A stretch of DNA of 64,000 bases from Gemmatimonadota bacterium (lineage in GTDB: Bacteria > Gemmatimonadota > Gemmatimonadetes > Gemmatimonadales > Gemmatimonadaceae). The stretch lies in contig JAJTHG010000011.1 of assembly GCA_021298835.1 (NCBI GenBank), positions 62,001-126,000 on the forward strand. Direction: 5' to 3'. Under the pieces are notes generated by a model. It was not told where the DNA came from, made no database searches, and worked only from the letters and a program-made list of their open reading frames with translations. Shown here piece by piece: positions 9,643-17,615 of this stretch (position 1 is the stretch's first letter; the number at the start of each line of letters is the position of its first letter). Position numbers and translations under genes: made by a program.

Positions 9643-10737
9643 ATGCTCACCGTCCCGATCGTTCTGCTCGTCGCCGGCGCAGCCGGCGCGGCGGGCGCTG
9701 CCATTGGCGCCGTCATTGGCGCTGCCATTGGCGCGGCCCGCACGCGGCGGCACGTCCGGGCCCTCGAACGAGCCGTGGACGGCTTGGACCTCACCGGGGC
9801 GGTCGAGCACCTGAATCCCATGCGGCTGACACCGGAGCTCCGACCGACGGCCGAACGCGTGAACCGGCTGATCACGGCGCGCCGGCTGGCGGAGCTGGCG
9901 GCGCGTGATGCGTCGGAGCGGGCCCGCGCCGGCGACGGACGCTCGGAGCAGATCGCGCGCGAACTGGAACCGGCGCTGGCCGCGCTGCGGCGTCGGGCCG
10001 GCCAGTGGCGGGAGCACGCCGAGCCCGCGATGCGCGAGGCCTACGCGGAGCTCGAGCGGGAGCTCGCACGGCTCGACGACCTCATGCGCGGCGTGCTGGC
10101 GGTCGCGTCTGCGGCCGAGCGGCCGACGGCCGCGAGCGACCTGTGCGCCGCCGTCCGTGCGGCGCTGCGCGACCTCCCCGCGGTGCGGGCAGCGGCGGTG
10201 ACGCTCGACCTCGACGAGCGGCCGTGCCTCGTGCCCGGGACGGAAGAGGCCGTCGCCCGCCTCGCCAGCGCCTTCCTGCAGCATGCGGCGGCCGCCGGCC
10301 AGCAGCGGCGAGAGGGGGATCGCCGGCCGCCGTCGGTGGGCGTGTACGTCCGGCGCGTGCCCCGGATCTCCCTCGAGGAGACGGCGGTGCGGCGGAAGGG
10401 CGATCCCGGGCTGAAGATCGTGCCGCGGCGGCCGAACCCACGCCTCGAGCGCTGGCTGCGCGAAGGGGCCCCCCCTGCCGAGGTCGTGAAGTTCATCGTC
10501 GCCGACTCGGGTGCCGGCATTCCCGCCGACATCGAGAAGCGCCTGTACGACCCGGCTGTCGGCGGTGGCATCGGCCTGACGACGGCCCGGCGGGTGATCG
10601 AACAGGGGCGGGGCACCGTCTGGGTGCAGCCCGCGCGGGAGGGGGGGGCCGCGTTGCACGTCGTCCTTCCCCTGGCGACCGGGGCGGAGCGCCGGACCAT
10701 GTCGCGCGACGGAACGATGCTGCGCGCAACCGCCTGA
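9643..10737 (+). CDS. Membrane-anchored histidine-kinase-like ATPase lacking a clear H-box
   Basis: 364 residues. One N-terminal membrane segment (about 3-28) has glycine-zipper character from a near-tandem nucleotide repeat (A-I-G-A-V-I-G-A-A-I-G-A). A HAMP-like or coiled region (about 35-110) and a C-terminal HATPase_c fold follow: G1 box D-S-G-A-G at 288-292 and G2 box G-G-G-I-G-L-T-T-A near 307-315. I see no H-box with the usual H-E-(I/L)-(R/K)-N-P pattern in the dimerisation region; the only nearby His lies in R-E-H-A-E-P. It may be a kinase-like regulator that does not autophosphorylate, or a divergent kinase. It sits between pilin and minor pilins, so a role in pilus control is likely but inferred. 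Confidence 0.75.
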   Translation: MLTVPIVLLVAGAAGAAGAAIGAVIGAAIGAARTRRHVRALERAVDGLDLTGAVEHLNPMRLTPELRPTAERVNRLITARRLAELAARDASERARAGDGRSEQIARELEPALAALRRRAGQWREHAEPAMREAYAELERELARLDDLMRGVLAVASAAERPTAASDLCAAVRAALRDLPAVRAAAVTLDLDERPCLVPGTEEAVARLASAFLQHAAAAGQQRREGDRRPPSVGVYVRRVPRISLEETAVRRKGDPGLKIVPRRPNPRLERWLREGAPPAEVVKFIVADSGAGIPADIEKRLYDPAVGGGIGLTTARRVIEQGRGTVWVQPAREGGAALHVVLPLATGAERRTMSRDGTMLRATA

Positions 10738-10775
10738 GCCCACCCGCGCGGGCCGGTCGGGCGATCGTGCCCGCC

Positions 10776-11648
10776 ATGTCGCGCCGCGCCTTCACCCTGG
10801 CCGAAGTCCTCGTCGCCGTCGTCGTGCTCGCGGTGGGGCTGCTGGCGGTCTTCGGGGTCCTGCACCGGGCGGCGCGGCTCGAGCGCCTCGCTCGGGAGCA
10901 GCGCGCACGCCGGGCGGCGGCGACGGCTTCCCACGAACGGACGGTCGCGGCGTCCCCTCGCTGGCGTCGCGGCGTCTCGCTCGTCGAGTTGCTGGTCACG
11001 CTGGCGCTGGTCGGGGTCCTCGGGGCCGCCGCAGCGGCGGCCGCCGGCGGCGCCGCCGGCCGGGCGCGCACGCGCGGGTCCGAGGCGCGGGCGGAGGCAC
11101 GGCACCTCGAGACCGCGGCCGACCTGCTGGCTCGCGAACTCCGCGAAGGCGTGGGAGCCATGGCGCTCGGCGACACCGCGATCGCGCTCGCCCGGGTGGT
11201 GGGAAGCGCCGTCGCCTGCGAGGGCGGGGCCGTCCCGCTGGACGCGCCGGGTGCCTGGGCGGCGACGCCGCGCGCCGGGGACGAGTGGCGGACGTGGCAA
11301 TCGGGGGGCTGGCAGGTCGGCACCGCGAGCGGCGTCCAGTTGGACCGGTGCGCCGATGGCCGCCCCGCGTGGCGCGCCGACGGGGTACCGCCGCCGTCAC
11401 CAGACGCCGTGGTCCTCGTGCTCCGGCGCGCGCGATGGGTGGCGTATCGCGACGCTGACGAGCGCTGGCAACTCGGCCTTCGAGAGGGGCGCGCCGTGGG
11501 CTGGGACGCCGTGCAGCCGGCGATCGGTCCGTTCGCGCACCTCCGGCTGGCGTGGGAGCCGCACGACTCGGGGGGCACGCTCCGCGTCTCCGGTGCCTCC
11601 GGCCCGGCTGCGGCGGTGCGGCGGCTCGTACATCCGCGCAATCACTGA
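10776..11648 (+). CDS. Tandem double prepilin: short PilV-like segment fused to PilW-like minor pilin
   Basis: 290 residues from the ATG. Two complete prepilin peptidase motifs lie in one frame. The first is R-R-A|F-T-L-A-E with cleavage after Ala5 and Glu at +5, followed by a hydrophobic helix to about 27. The second is R-R-G|V-S-L-V-E with cleavage after Gly66 and Glu71 at +5, followed by a second helix to about 87. Residues 90-290 form one globular minor-pilin domain. No ATG, GTG or TTG occurs in this frame between the two motifs, so the second half cannot start on its own. In related clusters pilV and pilW are separate adjacent genes, so this looks like a fusion in which the PilV globular domain was lost. 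The stop overlaps the next start (TGATG). Confidence 0.75.
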   Translation: MSRRAFTLAEVLVAVVVLAVGLLAVFGVLHRAARLERLAREQRARRAAATASHERTVAASPRWRRGVSLVELLVTLALVGVLGAAAAAAAGGAAGRARTRGSEARAEARHLETAADLLARELREGVGAMALGDTAIALARVVGSAVACEGGAVPLDAPGAWAATPRAGDEWRTWQSGGWQVGTASGVQLDRCADGRPAWRADGVPPPSPDAVVLVLRRARWVAYRDADERWQLGLREGRAVGWDAVQPAIGPFAHLRLAWEPHDSGGTLRVSGASGPAAAVRRLVHPRNH

Positions 11649-12190
11649 TGCCCCACCTTCCCGTCGCGTCCCCGTACCGGTCGGCGGCGTGCGCCGCCGC
11701 CCCTCGCTCGGCGCGCCGCGGCGTCCTGCTACCCGTCGTGCTCCTGGGCCTGTTGGCGATGGGCGTCGCGTCGGCGGGAGCCGCTTGGGCGGCGCAGGGT
11801 CTCGCGGCCGCCGAGCGATCGGCGGCGGTGGCCGACGCGCAGTGGCTGACCGCCGATCGCCTCCTTGCCGAGTGGGACTGCGGGGAGGCACGGCCGGGCA
11901 CGGTCGAGACGCATCGCGTCGCGACGGGGACGGGCGAGGCGACGGTGCGCGTGCGCCACGCGGAGGGTGCGTGCTGGGTGACCGTGGCGATGGGGGACAG
12001 CGTGCCGATCGTCGGCGCATTCCTTATGGTGGAGGCATCCGGCGTCACGCAGGAGGCGAATGCCTCACTCCTCACTTTGCGAGCGCCCGAACCGGTCGCA
12101 GCTTTCGGACTTGCAGCATCGGAGCCGGCACAGGCGCCGGTACGGGGCCTTGCGGTCGGTTCCGGCCTCGCATGGCGTGACCTCCGGTGA
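11648..12190 (+). CDS. PilX/GspK-like minor pilin
   Basis: 180 residues. A basic leader R-S-A-R-R-G with likely cleavage after Gly25 precedes V-L-L-P-V-V and a hydrophobic helix (26-48). Glu at +5 is absent, as in GspK and some PilX proteins, which sit at the tip of the initiation complex. The remaining 130 residues are a small globular domain with two Cys residues. The ATG overlaps the stop of the double-prepilin gene by 1 nt, so the two are translationally coupled and probably assemble together. Short for the family (PilX is usually near 170-200 residues, GspK longer). Confidence 0.65.
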   Translation: MPHLPVASPYRSAACAAAPRSARRGVLLPVVLLGLLAMGVASAGAAWAAQGLAAAERSAAVADAQWLTADRLLAEWDCGEARPGTVETHRVATGTGEATVRVRHAEGACWVTVAMGDSVPIVGAFLMVEASGVTQEANASLLTLRAPEPVAAFGLAASEPAQAPVRGLAVGSGLAWRDLR

Positions 12191-12225
12191 CGGCGAGCGG
12201 CGCGCCACGGCCCGACGGGGTGCCG

Positions 12226-12255
12226 AACCGGGGCGCCGGTCCCGGTTACCTTTTC
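12226..12255 (+). terminator. Possible terminator after minor pilins, overlapping the pilM promoter
   Basis: A 7-bp perfect stem (AACCGGG at 12226-12232, CCCGGTT at 12241-12247) is followed by ACCTTTT. The same bases include TACCTT (12247-12252), which could serve as a -10 element for the pilM operon starting at 12342. Either or both functions are possible. Confidence 0.4.
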
Positions 12256-12341
12256 CCGCCCCGATCGTTGGATGGTTGCTTCGCGCAGGATGCGAGCCCT
12301 GTCCGCTGGCAGACGGGTCCCCCGACGTACGGTTGCCCAAG

Positions 12342-13391
12342 ATGGCATTTCCCCTGATCGGCCGGAAGAAGACGACGATCGGTCTCGACGTTGGTTCGGG
12401 ACTGGTGAAGGCGTGCGTCGTCGAGCACGGCAAAGGCGGTCCGGAACTCGTCAAGGTGGCGATCGTGCCGCTGATAGCGGACGCGATCGTCGAGGGGGAG
12501 GTCATGGATCCCGGCATGGTGACCGACGCCATCCGCGAGGTGATCGCCGCCGCCGCCGTGAAGAACCCGACGATCGTCACGGCCGTGGGCGGTCGCGACG
12601 TCATCATCAAGAAGATCCAGATCGAGCGAGTGAAGGAGCAGCAGGCGCGCGAGCTGATGCGCTGGGAAGCCGAGCAGCACGTGCCGTTCGACATGGAGTC
12701 GGTGGAACTCGACTTCAACATCCTCGACCCCGAGGGGGTCGCGCCGTCCATGGACGTGCTGCTCGTGGCTGCCAAACGCGACCTGATCGAGGGGAAGATG
12801 CGGCTGCTGACCGACGCCGGCCTGTCCCCGCAGGTCGTGGACGTGGACGCCTTCGCGCTGCACAATGCCTTCGAGCTCTCGTACCCCGACGCGATGCGCG
12901 GGGTCGTGGGCCTGCTCAACGTCGGGCACGAAGTCACGAACATCAACGTGCTCGACGACGGCATCCCGATCCTCACGCGCGACATCGGCGTGGGCACGAA
13001 GTCGTTCCGCGAGGACCTCCAGCGCGACCGCGGGCTCGGGGCGGAGGAGGCGGCACAGGTGGTGCAGGGCTACGACCGCTCGCCGGAACTCGACGCGACG
13101 ATCGAGAACCGGGGCGAGGAGATCGCGATGGGGATCGAGCGCGCGACGGCCTTTCTCGCGACGAACTCGCGGGCGTCCGGGCAGTTGCGCGCCGTCTACG
13201 TGTGCGGCGGCGGGGCCCGCATCCCGGGGCTCGTCGAGGCGCTCGGCGCGCGCCTGCGGATGCCGGTCGAGCTGGCCACGCCGCTGACGAACCTCCGCGT
13301 GCGCGACGGGGCCCTCGACCCGCTCCTCACCGACGACGTCGCGCCGCTGCTGATGCTCCCGGTGGGCCTCGCCCTCCGCATCGTTCCGTGA
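12342..13391 (+). CDS. pilM: Type IV pilus inner-membrane platform protein PilM
   Basis: 349 residues, the usual PilM length. Actin-like ATPase fold: phosphate-1 motif G-L-D-V-G-S-G (about 14-20), a central E-Q-H-V-P-F stretch typical of PilM, and C-terminal C-G-G-G-A-R-I-P-G nucleotide-binding loop (about 287-295). It is cytoplasmic and binds the N-terminal tail of PilN, linking the motor to the PilN-PilO-PilP-PilQ alignment complex. It is the first gene of pilMNOPQ and starts 151 nt after the minor-pilin gene. The ATG was chosen because the protein then begins M-A-F-P-L-I-G-R-K-K as in homologues. Confidence 0.95.
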   Translation: MAFPLIGRKKTTIGLDVGSGLVKACVVEHGKGGPELVKVAIVPLIADAIVEGEVMDPGMVTDAIREVIAAAAVKNPTIVTAVGGRDVIIKKIQIERVKEQQARELMRWEAEQHVPFDMESVELDFNILDPEGVAPSMDVLLVAAKRDLIEGKMRLLTDAGLSPQVVDVDAFALHNAFELSYPDAMRGVVGLLNVGHEVTNINVLDDGIPILTRDIGVGTKSFREDLQRDRGLGAEEAAQVVQGYDRSPELDATIENRGEEIAMGIERATAFLATNSRASGQLRAVYVCGGGARIPGLVEALGARLRMPVELATPLTNLRVRDGALDPLLTDDVAPLLMLPVGLALRIVP

Positions 13392-13401
13392 GGCCGCGCG
13401 C

Positions 13402-14124
13402 ATGATCGAAATCAACCTGCTCCCGGGCGCGAAGCGCTCGAAGAAGACCGGTGGCGGCGTCGACGTCAAGGCGCTCGTCGAGGGCATCCGCGGGCGCGTC
13501 AAGGATGCGTACCTCCTCGGCACGATCGTCGCCGCCGTGGTGGCCACGGGGGCCGCGGGCTGGCTGTACTCGGGTCAGGCATCGCGCGAGACGCGCCTCG
13601 CCGAGGCCGAGGCCCGGGCGAAGGCCGACTCGGCGCGGTTCGCCAGCGTCATCCAGCAGATGAAGAAGGGCACGTCGCAGCGCGACTCCGTGCTCAAGCA
13701 GTTCAAGGTCATCCGGGCGATCGACGGCTACCGGTTCGTGTGGGCGCACCTGCTCGACGAGCTGAGCCGGACGCTCCCCGACTACACCTGGATCAGCGAG
13801 GTCAAGCAGACGTCCGCGTTTTCGACGGCCGGCGCCGCCGCTGGGCCGCCGGCCGGCCAGAAGCGGCCGGTGAACGACACGACGCTCCCGCCGATGCCGC
13901 CGCTGACCTTCCGCCTGAAGGGCTTCACCGCCGACATCCAGGCCCTGACGCGCTACATGCGCGACCTCGAGTCGTCACCGTTCATCCAGAGCGTCACCCT
14001 CGTCAGCTCGGAACTGCAGCAGCTCGAGTCGCGCGACGTGACGCGCTTCGAGCTCGACGCCGCCTACGAGACGCCCCCGCCGTCGGCGGTGGTGACCACG
14101 CCCTTCTCCGTCCGGGTGAAGTAG
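13402..14124 (+). CDS. pilN: Type IV pilus protein PilN
   Basis: 240 residues. It begins with M-I-E-I-N-L-L-P, the conserved PilN tail that docks into a groove of PilM. One transmembrane segment (about 38-56) is followed by a coiled coil (about 60-100) and a periplasmic ferredoxin-like domain. A Pro/Gly/Ala-rich insertion (about 140-170) is longer than in Pseudomonas PilN. PilN pairs with PilO in the periplasm. It starts 10 nt after pilM. Confidence 0.95.
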   Translation: MIEINLLPGAKRSKKTGGGVDVKALVEGIRGRVKDAYLLGTIVAAVVATGAAGWLYSGQASRETRLAEAEARAKADSARFASVIQQMKKGTSQRDSVLKQFKVIRAIDGYRFVWAHLLDELSRTLPDYTWISEVKQTSAFSTAGAAAGPPAGQKRPVNDTTLPPMPPLTFRLKGFTADIQALTRYMRDLESSPFIQSVTLVSSELQQLESRDVTRFELDAAYETPPPSAVVTTPFSVRVK

Positions 14125-14126
14125 CC

Positions 14127-14747
14127 ATGGCCGGCCTGCCCCCGATGACCAAGCGCGACCAGAACTTCGTGGCGCTCTCGATCCTGATGATCGCCGCCGT
14201 CGCCGCGTACTGGTACCTCTTGTGGTCGCCCCGGAACGTCGAGCTCGACGAGATCGAAGTCCGGGTGGCCAAGCTCGACAGCACGAACGCCAAGGCGCGC
14301 AAGGAGGCACAGGCGGGGAAGCTCGACGAGCTCAAGCGCGACGTCGCGCGTGCCAACCAGCAGCTCGGCCTGATGCGCCAGCTCGTGCCGACCGGCAACG
14401 AGGTGCCCGCGCTGCTCGACCAGGTGTCGGTCGCCGCGCGGCAGGCCGGCCTCGAGATGGCCGGCGTGCGGCCCGAGGCCGTCGTGCCGGGCGAACAGTT
14501 CGACACCTACCGCTACAGCGTCTCGTTGCTGGGCAGCTACCACCAGACCGTCCGGTTCTTCGCCGACGTCGGGTCGCTCACGCGGATCATGGCACCGGTG
14601 GGCATCTCGATCGTCCCCAAGGACCAGGGGAGCGGCGCGACTCAGCGGCGCCGCATCGGTGCCAACGAGCAACTGCTCGACGTGGATTTCGAGCTGCAGA
14701 CGTTCGTGGCGAAGTCGGCGACCGCGCCGAGGGAGGCGGACAAGTGA
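14127..14747 (+). CDS. pilO: Type IV pilus protein PilO
   Basis: 206 residues. One transmembrane segment (about 15-34), a coiled coil (about 40-85), then a ferredoxin-like periplasmic domain beginning near the conserved L-V-P-T-G-N-E-V-P-A-L-L-D segment. It forms heterodimers with PilN and binds PilP. It starts 2 nt after the pilN stop and overlaps the pilP start, so expression of the subunits is coupled. Confidence 0.94.
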   Translation: MAGLPPMTKRDQNFVALSILMIAAVAAYWYLLWSPRNVELDEIEVRVAKLDSTNAKARKEAQAGKLDELKRDVARANQQLGLMRQLVPTGNEVPALLDQVSVAARQAGLEMAGVRPEAVVPGEQFDTYRYSVSLLGSYHQTVRFFADVGSLTRIMAPVGISIVPKDQGSGATQRRRIGANEQLLDVDFELQTFVAKSATAPREADK

Positions 14748-15625
14748 AGCGAGGAGTGGTGCTGGCGAGCGGGGACGGCGGCGGCAACCGGACCCTGAGC
14801 ATCGCGCTGCTCGCGCTGCTCGTCGCGGCGGCGGGCTACATCGGTTACGACCGGTTCTTCGCGGACCGGCCGGCCCCGGTGCCGGAAGGCGCGATCCTGC
14901 CCGCGACGCGCCCGGCGCCCCCCCCCGAGGCGACCCCGCCGGCCGGCGCGAACGTCGCTGCCGGCACGACGGCCGGTGCCCCGGCGGCACCGGGCGCCAG
15001 GTCCGCCGCGCGCGGTGCGGCGGCGACGAAGGGTGCGGCGGGCGCAAAGCCGGCCGACGCGGCCAGGACGGTGTCCGTGCCGACGGCGCCGGCGGCCAAG
15101 GCGCCCGCCGCCAAGGCGCCCGCCGCCAAGGCGGCGCAGACGCCCGCCGCGGGGGTCAAGCCGGCGGCCCCGGCGACGCCACCCGCGACCGTCGGGAAGG
15201 CCGTGACGACCCCCGCCTTGCCGTCCCCGCGGGCGGCGGCCGGCACGAGTACGCAGTCCGTTGCCACACCGCGGCAGGGTCCGTCGCCCGAGTTGTCCAC
15301 GGCCACGATCCAGCGCGAGGTCTACTCGTACGAAGGGGCGCGCCGCCGCGACCCGTTCGTGTCGCTCGCCAAACAGAGCGAGTCCGGCCCGCTGCTCGCC
15401 GAACTCAAGCTCGTCGGCATCGCCTACGACGAAGTGGGCCGCAATTCGGTCGCGGTGTTCCGCGACCAGACCAAGGGCCTTTACCGCGTGAAGATCGGCC
15501 AGTCGGTCGGTCGCGCCCGCGTGGTCACGATCGGCCGCCGCTCGGTGACGTTCAACGTCGACGAGTTCGGCGTGACCCGCCAGGAAGTCATGACGCTCCG
15601 CGACACCACCAGGAAGGGGATGTGA
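14744..15625 (+). CDS. pilP: Type IV pilus protein PilP with long low-complexity linker
   Basis: 293 residues from a GTG overlapping the pilO stop by 4 nt. One hydrophobic segment (about 18-36) anchors it; a classical lipobox is not evident. Residues 45-175 are an extended Ala/Pro/Lys/Thr linker, partly encoded by 15-bp tandem repeats. The PilP domain (about 190-290) starts with Y-E-G-x-R-R-R-D-P-F and contains the L-K-L-V-G-I beta strand that meets secretin domain N0. The length exceeds typical PilP (about 170 residues) because of the linker, which may span a wide periplasm. Confidence 0.92.
   Translation: MKRGVVLASGDGGGNRTLSIALLALLVAAAGYIGYDRFFADRPAPVPEGAILPATRPAPPPEATPPAGANVAAGTTAGAPAAPGARSAARGAAATKGAAGAKPADAARTVSVPTAPAAKAPAAKAPAAKAAQTPAAGVKPAAPATPPATVGKAVTTPALPSPRAAAGTSTQSVATPRQGPSPELSTATIQREVYSYEGARRRDPFVSLAKQSESGPLLAELKLVGIAYDEVGRNSVAVFRDQTKGLYRVKIGQSVGRARVVTIGRRSVTFNVDEFGVTRQEVMTLRDTTRKGM
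15095..15133 (+). repeat. 15-bp tandem repeat in the pilP linker
   Basis: Unit GCCAAGGCGCCCGCC occurs twice in full plus a 9-nt third copy, encoding A-K-A-P-A units. It may vary in copy number between strains. Confidence 0.8.
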
Positions 15626-15627
15626 CG

Positions 15628-17610
15628 ATGTCGACCCAGCACACGCCCATGAGGGGCACCGCCATGACCGGATTCTCCCCGTGGCGCCGCGCCGCGCTGG
15701 TGCTGGCGATGGCCGCCGCGCCGCTCGCCGCCGCGCCGCTCGCCGCCGCGCCGGCATCCGCCCCGGCATCCGCCGACTCGGGCCGAACGACCGGTGCCGT
15801 GACGAGCATCCGCATCCTGCCCGGCAAGCAGCGGGCCGAGGTGATCATCGGCACCGAGGGGGCCGTGACGCCGTCGGACTTCACGCTCTCCGAGCCGCAC
15901 CGGGTGATCGTGGACCTTCAGGGTGCCGCGTTGCAGGCCAGCCCGGCCCTCTACGACAAGGTCGCGCGCGGCGGCATCACGAACGTGCGGATGGCCCAGT
16001 ACCGGCCCGACGTCGTGCGGCTGGTGCTCGAGTTCGACGGGCCGCGCCCCTACACGGTGCAGCGCGGCGAGGGCGAGGTGCGCCTCGCCGTGGCCGGCCC
16101 GGCGGAATTCGCGCCGTGGTCGTCGTCGGCCACCGCCCCGGCGCCGGTGCGCGCCGAGGCCACCGACCGGGCAGTCGCCCCGGCCCTCCCCACGCGGCTG
16201 CAGCCCGGCTCGGACAAGCCGCGCATCTCGGTGACCTACGTGGACGCCGACATCCGCGACGTCATCGCCGCGTTCGCCGCCTTCTCGGGGCGCACGATCG
16301 TGGTCGGTCGCGCCGTGGCGGGCACCGTCCCCTACCTCGACATCAAGGACAAGCCGTGGGACATCGCCCTGCGGGCGGTCCTCGAGTCGCAGCAACTCGC
16401 CGCGTCGGAGGACGCCAGCGGCATCATCCGCGTGGACTCCTACGTCAACATCCTCGCGCGCCAGGCGTCGGAGCCGCTCGAGACCCGCTCGCTCCGGCTC
16501 AACTACTCGAGCGCCACGGCGCTGATGCCCACGGTCCGCTCGCTGCTCTCGCGCGACTGCTCGCCGGGCTCCGCGCAGCAGGGCGCGGCAGCGCTGCAGA
16601 CCGGCGCCACCGGCGGCCAGGCGGCGATCCCGCAGGGCTGCATCGTGCGCGGGTCGGTGATGAGCGACTCGCTGACCAACTCGCTGTTCATCACGGACGT
16701 CCCCTCGCGTCTCGACGATCTGCAGTCGTTCGTGCGATCGCTCGACATCCGCACGCCGCAGGTCGCGATCAAGGCCAAGATCATCCTCGTCAACCGTCGC
16801 CAGATCGAGGACCTCGGGCTGCGGTACGACCTCTCCACGGCGCAGAACTTCTTCTCGCAGGTCATCGCCCGTCCCGACCCGCTCACGCTCCGTCCGATCG
16901 ATACCAACGGTGACGGCGTCCCGGACGCCGTGGGCGGCGCCCCGGCGGTGCAGAACGTCTTCACCGTCGGCGGCGGCCAGGTGGCGGCGGTCGCGAACGC
17001 CGCCGCCCGCGTCGCGAACCCGACCCTCTCGTTGATGTTCTCGGCGGCCGTCGGGCAGTACGACCTGACGACCTTCCTCGACGCACTCGCCGAGACGTCG
17101 CTTGCCGACGTGCAGGCGGAACCGAGCATCGTGACGCTCAACAACCGGCCCGCGCAGATCTTCGCGGGCGACCAGATCCCCTTCCGCCAGGTGGACGCCG
17201 GCGCCCTCACCGGCGGCGCCGCGCAGCCGGCGCGGGCGATTACGCAGCTCGTTGACGCCGGCATCCGGCTCGCCGTGACCCCGCAGGTGAGCGCCAACCG
17301 GATGATCACCATGACGATCCGGGCGGAGAACTCGAGCGCCTCGCAGGCCACGTCGGACGGCAACCCGCTGATCAACCGCCAGGAGGCGACGAACCAGCTC
17401 CTCGTGGCCGACGGCGAGACGGCGGTCATCGGCGGGCTCACCGTCACGAGCGTGCAGTCGGTCCGCACGGGCATCCCGTACCTGAAGGACCTGCCGCTGA
17501 TCGGCGCTCTGTTCCGCCGGCAGTCGCGTCAGGAGGAGAAGCGTGACCTGCTCCTGCTCATCACGCCCCACATCCTCGACGAGGGTGAGGCGGCCCCCCG
17601 CAACCGGTGA
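15628..17610 (+). CDS. pilQ: Type IV pilus secretin PilQ
   Basis: 660 residues. A signal peptide (ATG at 15628, with in-frame ATGs at 15649 and 15664) has a repeated A-P-L-A-A core. One AMIN domain (about 50-150) would bind peptidoglycan. An STN/N0 domain (about 200-265) and an N1 domain (about 285-390) follow, then the secretin channel domain (about 440-650) with V-Q-A-E-P-S-I-V-T-L-N-N and the C-terminal G-G-L and P-x-L-K-D-L-P-L-I-G-x-L-F motifs. It forms the outer-membrane gate for the pilus. It is the last core gene of the operon, starting 2 nt after pilP. Confidence 0.96.
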   Translation: MSTQHTPMRGTAMTGFSPWRRAALVLAMAAAPLAAAPLAAAPASAPASADSGRTTGAVTSIRILPGKQRAEVIIGTEGAVTPSDFTLSEPHRVIVDLQGAALQASPALYDKVARGGITNVRMAQYRPDVVRLVLEFDGPRPYTVQRGEGEVRLAVAGPAEFAPWSSSATAPAPVRAEATDRAVAPALPTRLQPGSDKPRISVTYVDADIRDVIAAFAAFSGRTIVVGRAVAGTVPYLDIKDKPWDIALRAVLESQQLAASEDASGIIRVDSYVNILARQASEPLETRSLRLNYSSATALMPTVRSLLSRDCSPGSAQQGAAALQTGATGGQAAIPQGCIVRGSVMSDSLTNSLFITDVPSRLDDLQSFVRSLDIRTPQVAIKAKIILVNRRQIEDLGLRYDLSTAQNFFSQVIARPDPLTLRPIDTNGDGVPDAVGGAPAVQNVFTVGGGQVAAVANAAARVANPTLSLMFSAAVGQYDLTTFLDALAETSLADVQAEPSIVTLNNRPAQIFAGDQIPFRQVDAGALTGGAAQPARAITQLVDAGIRLAVTPQVSANRMITMTIRAENSSASQATSDGNPLINRQEATNQLLVADGETAVIGGLTVTSVQSVRTGIPYLKDLPLIGALFRRQSRQEEKRDLLLLITPHILDEGEAAPRNR

Positions 17611-17615
17611 CGCGC

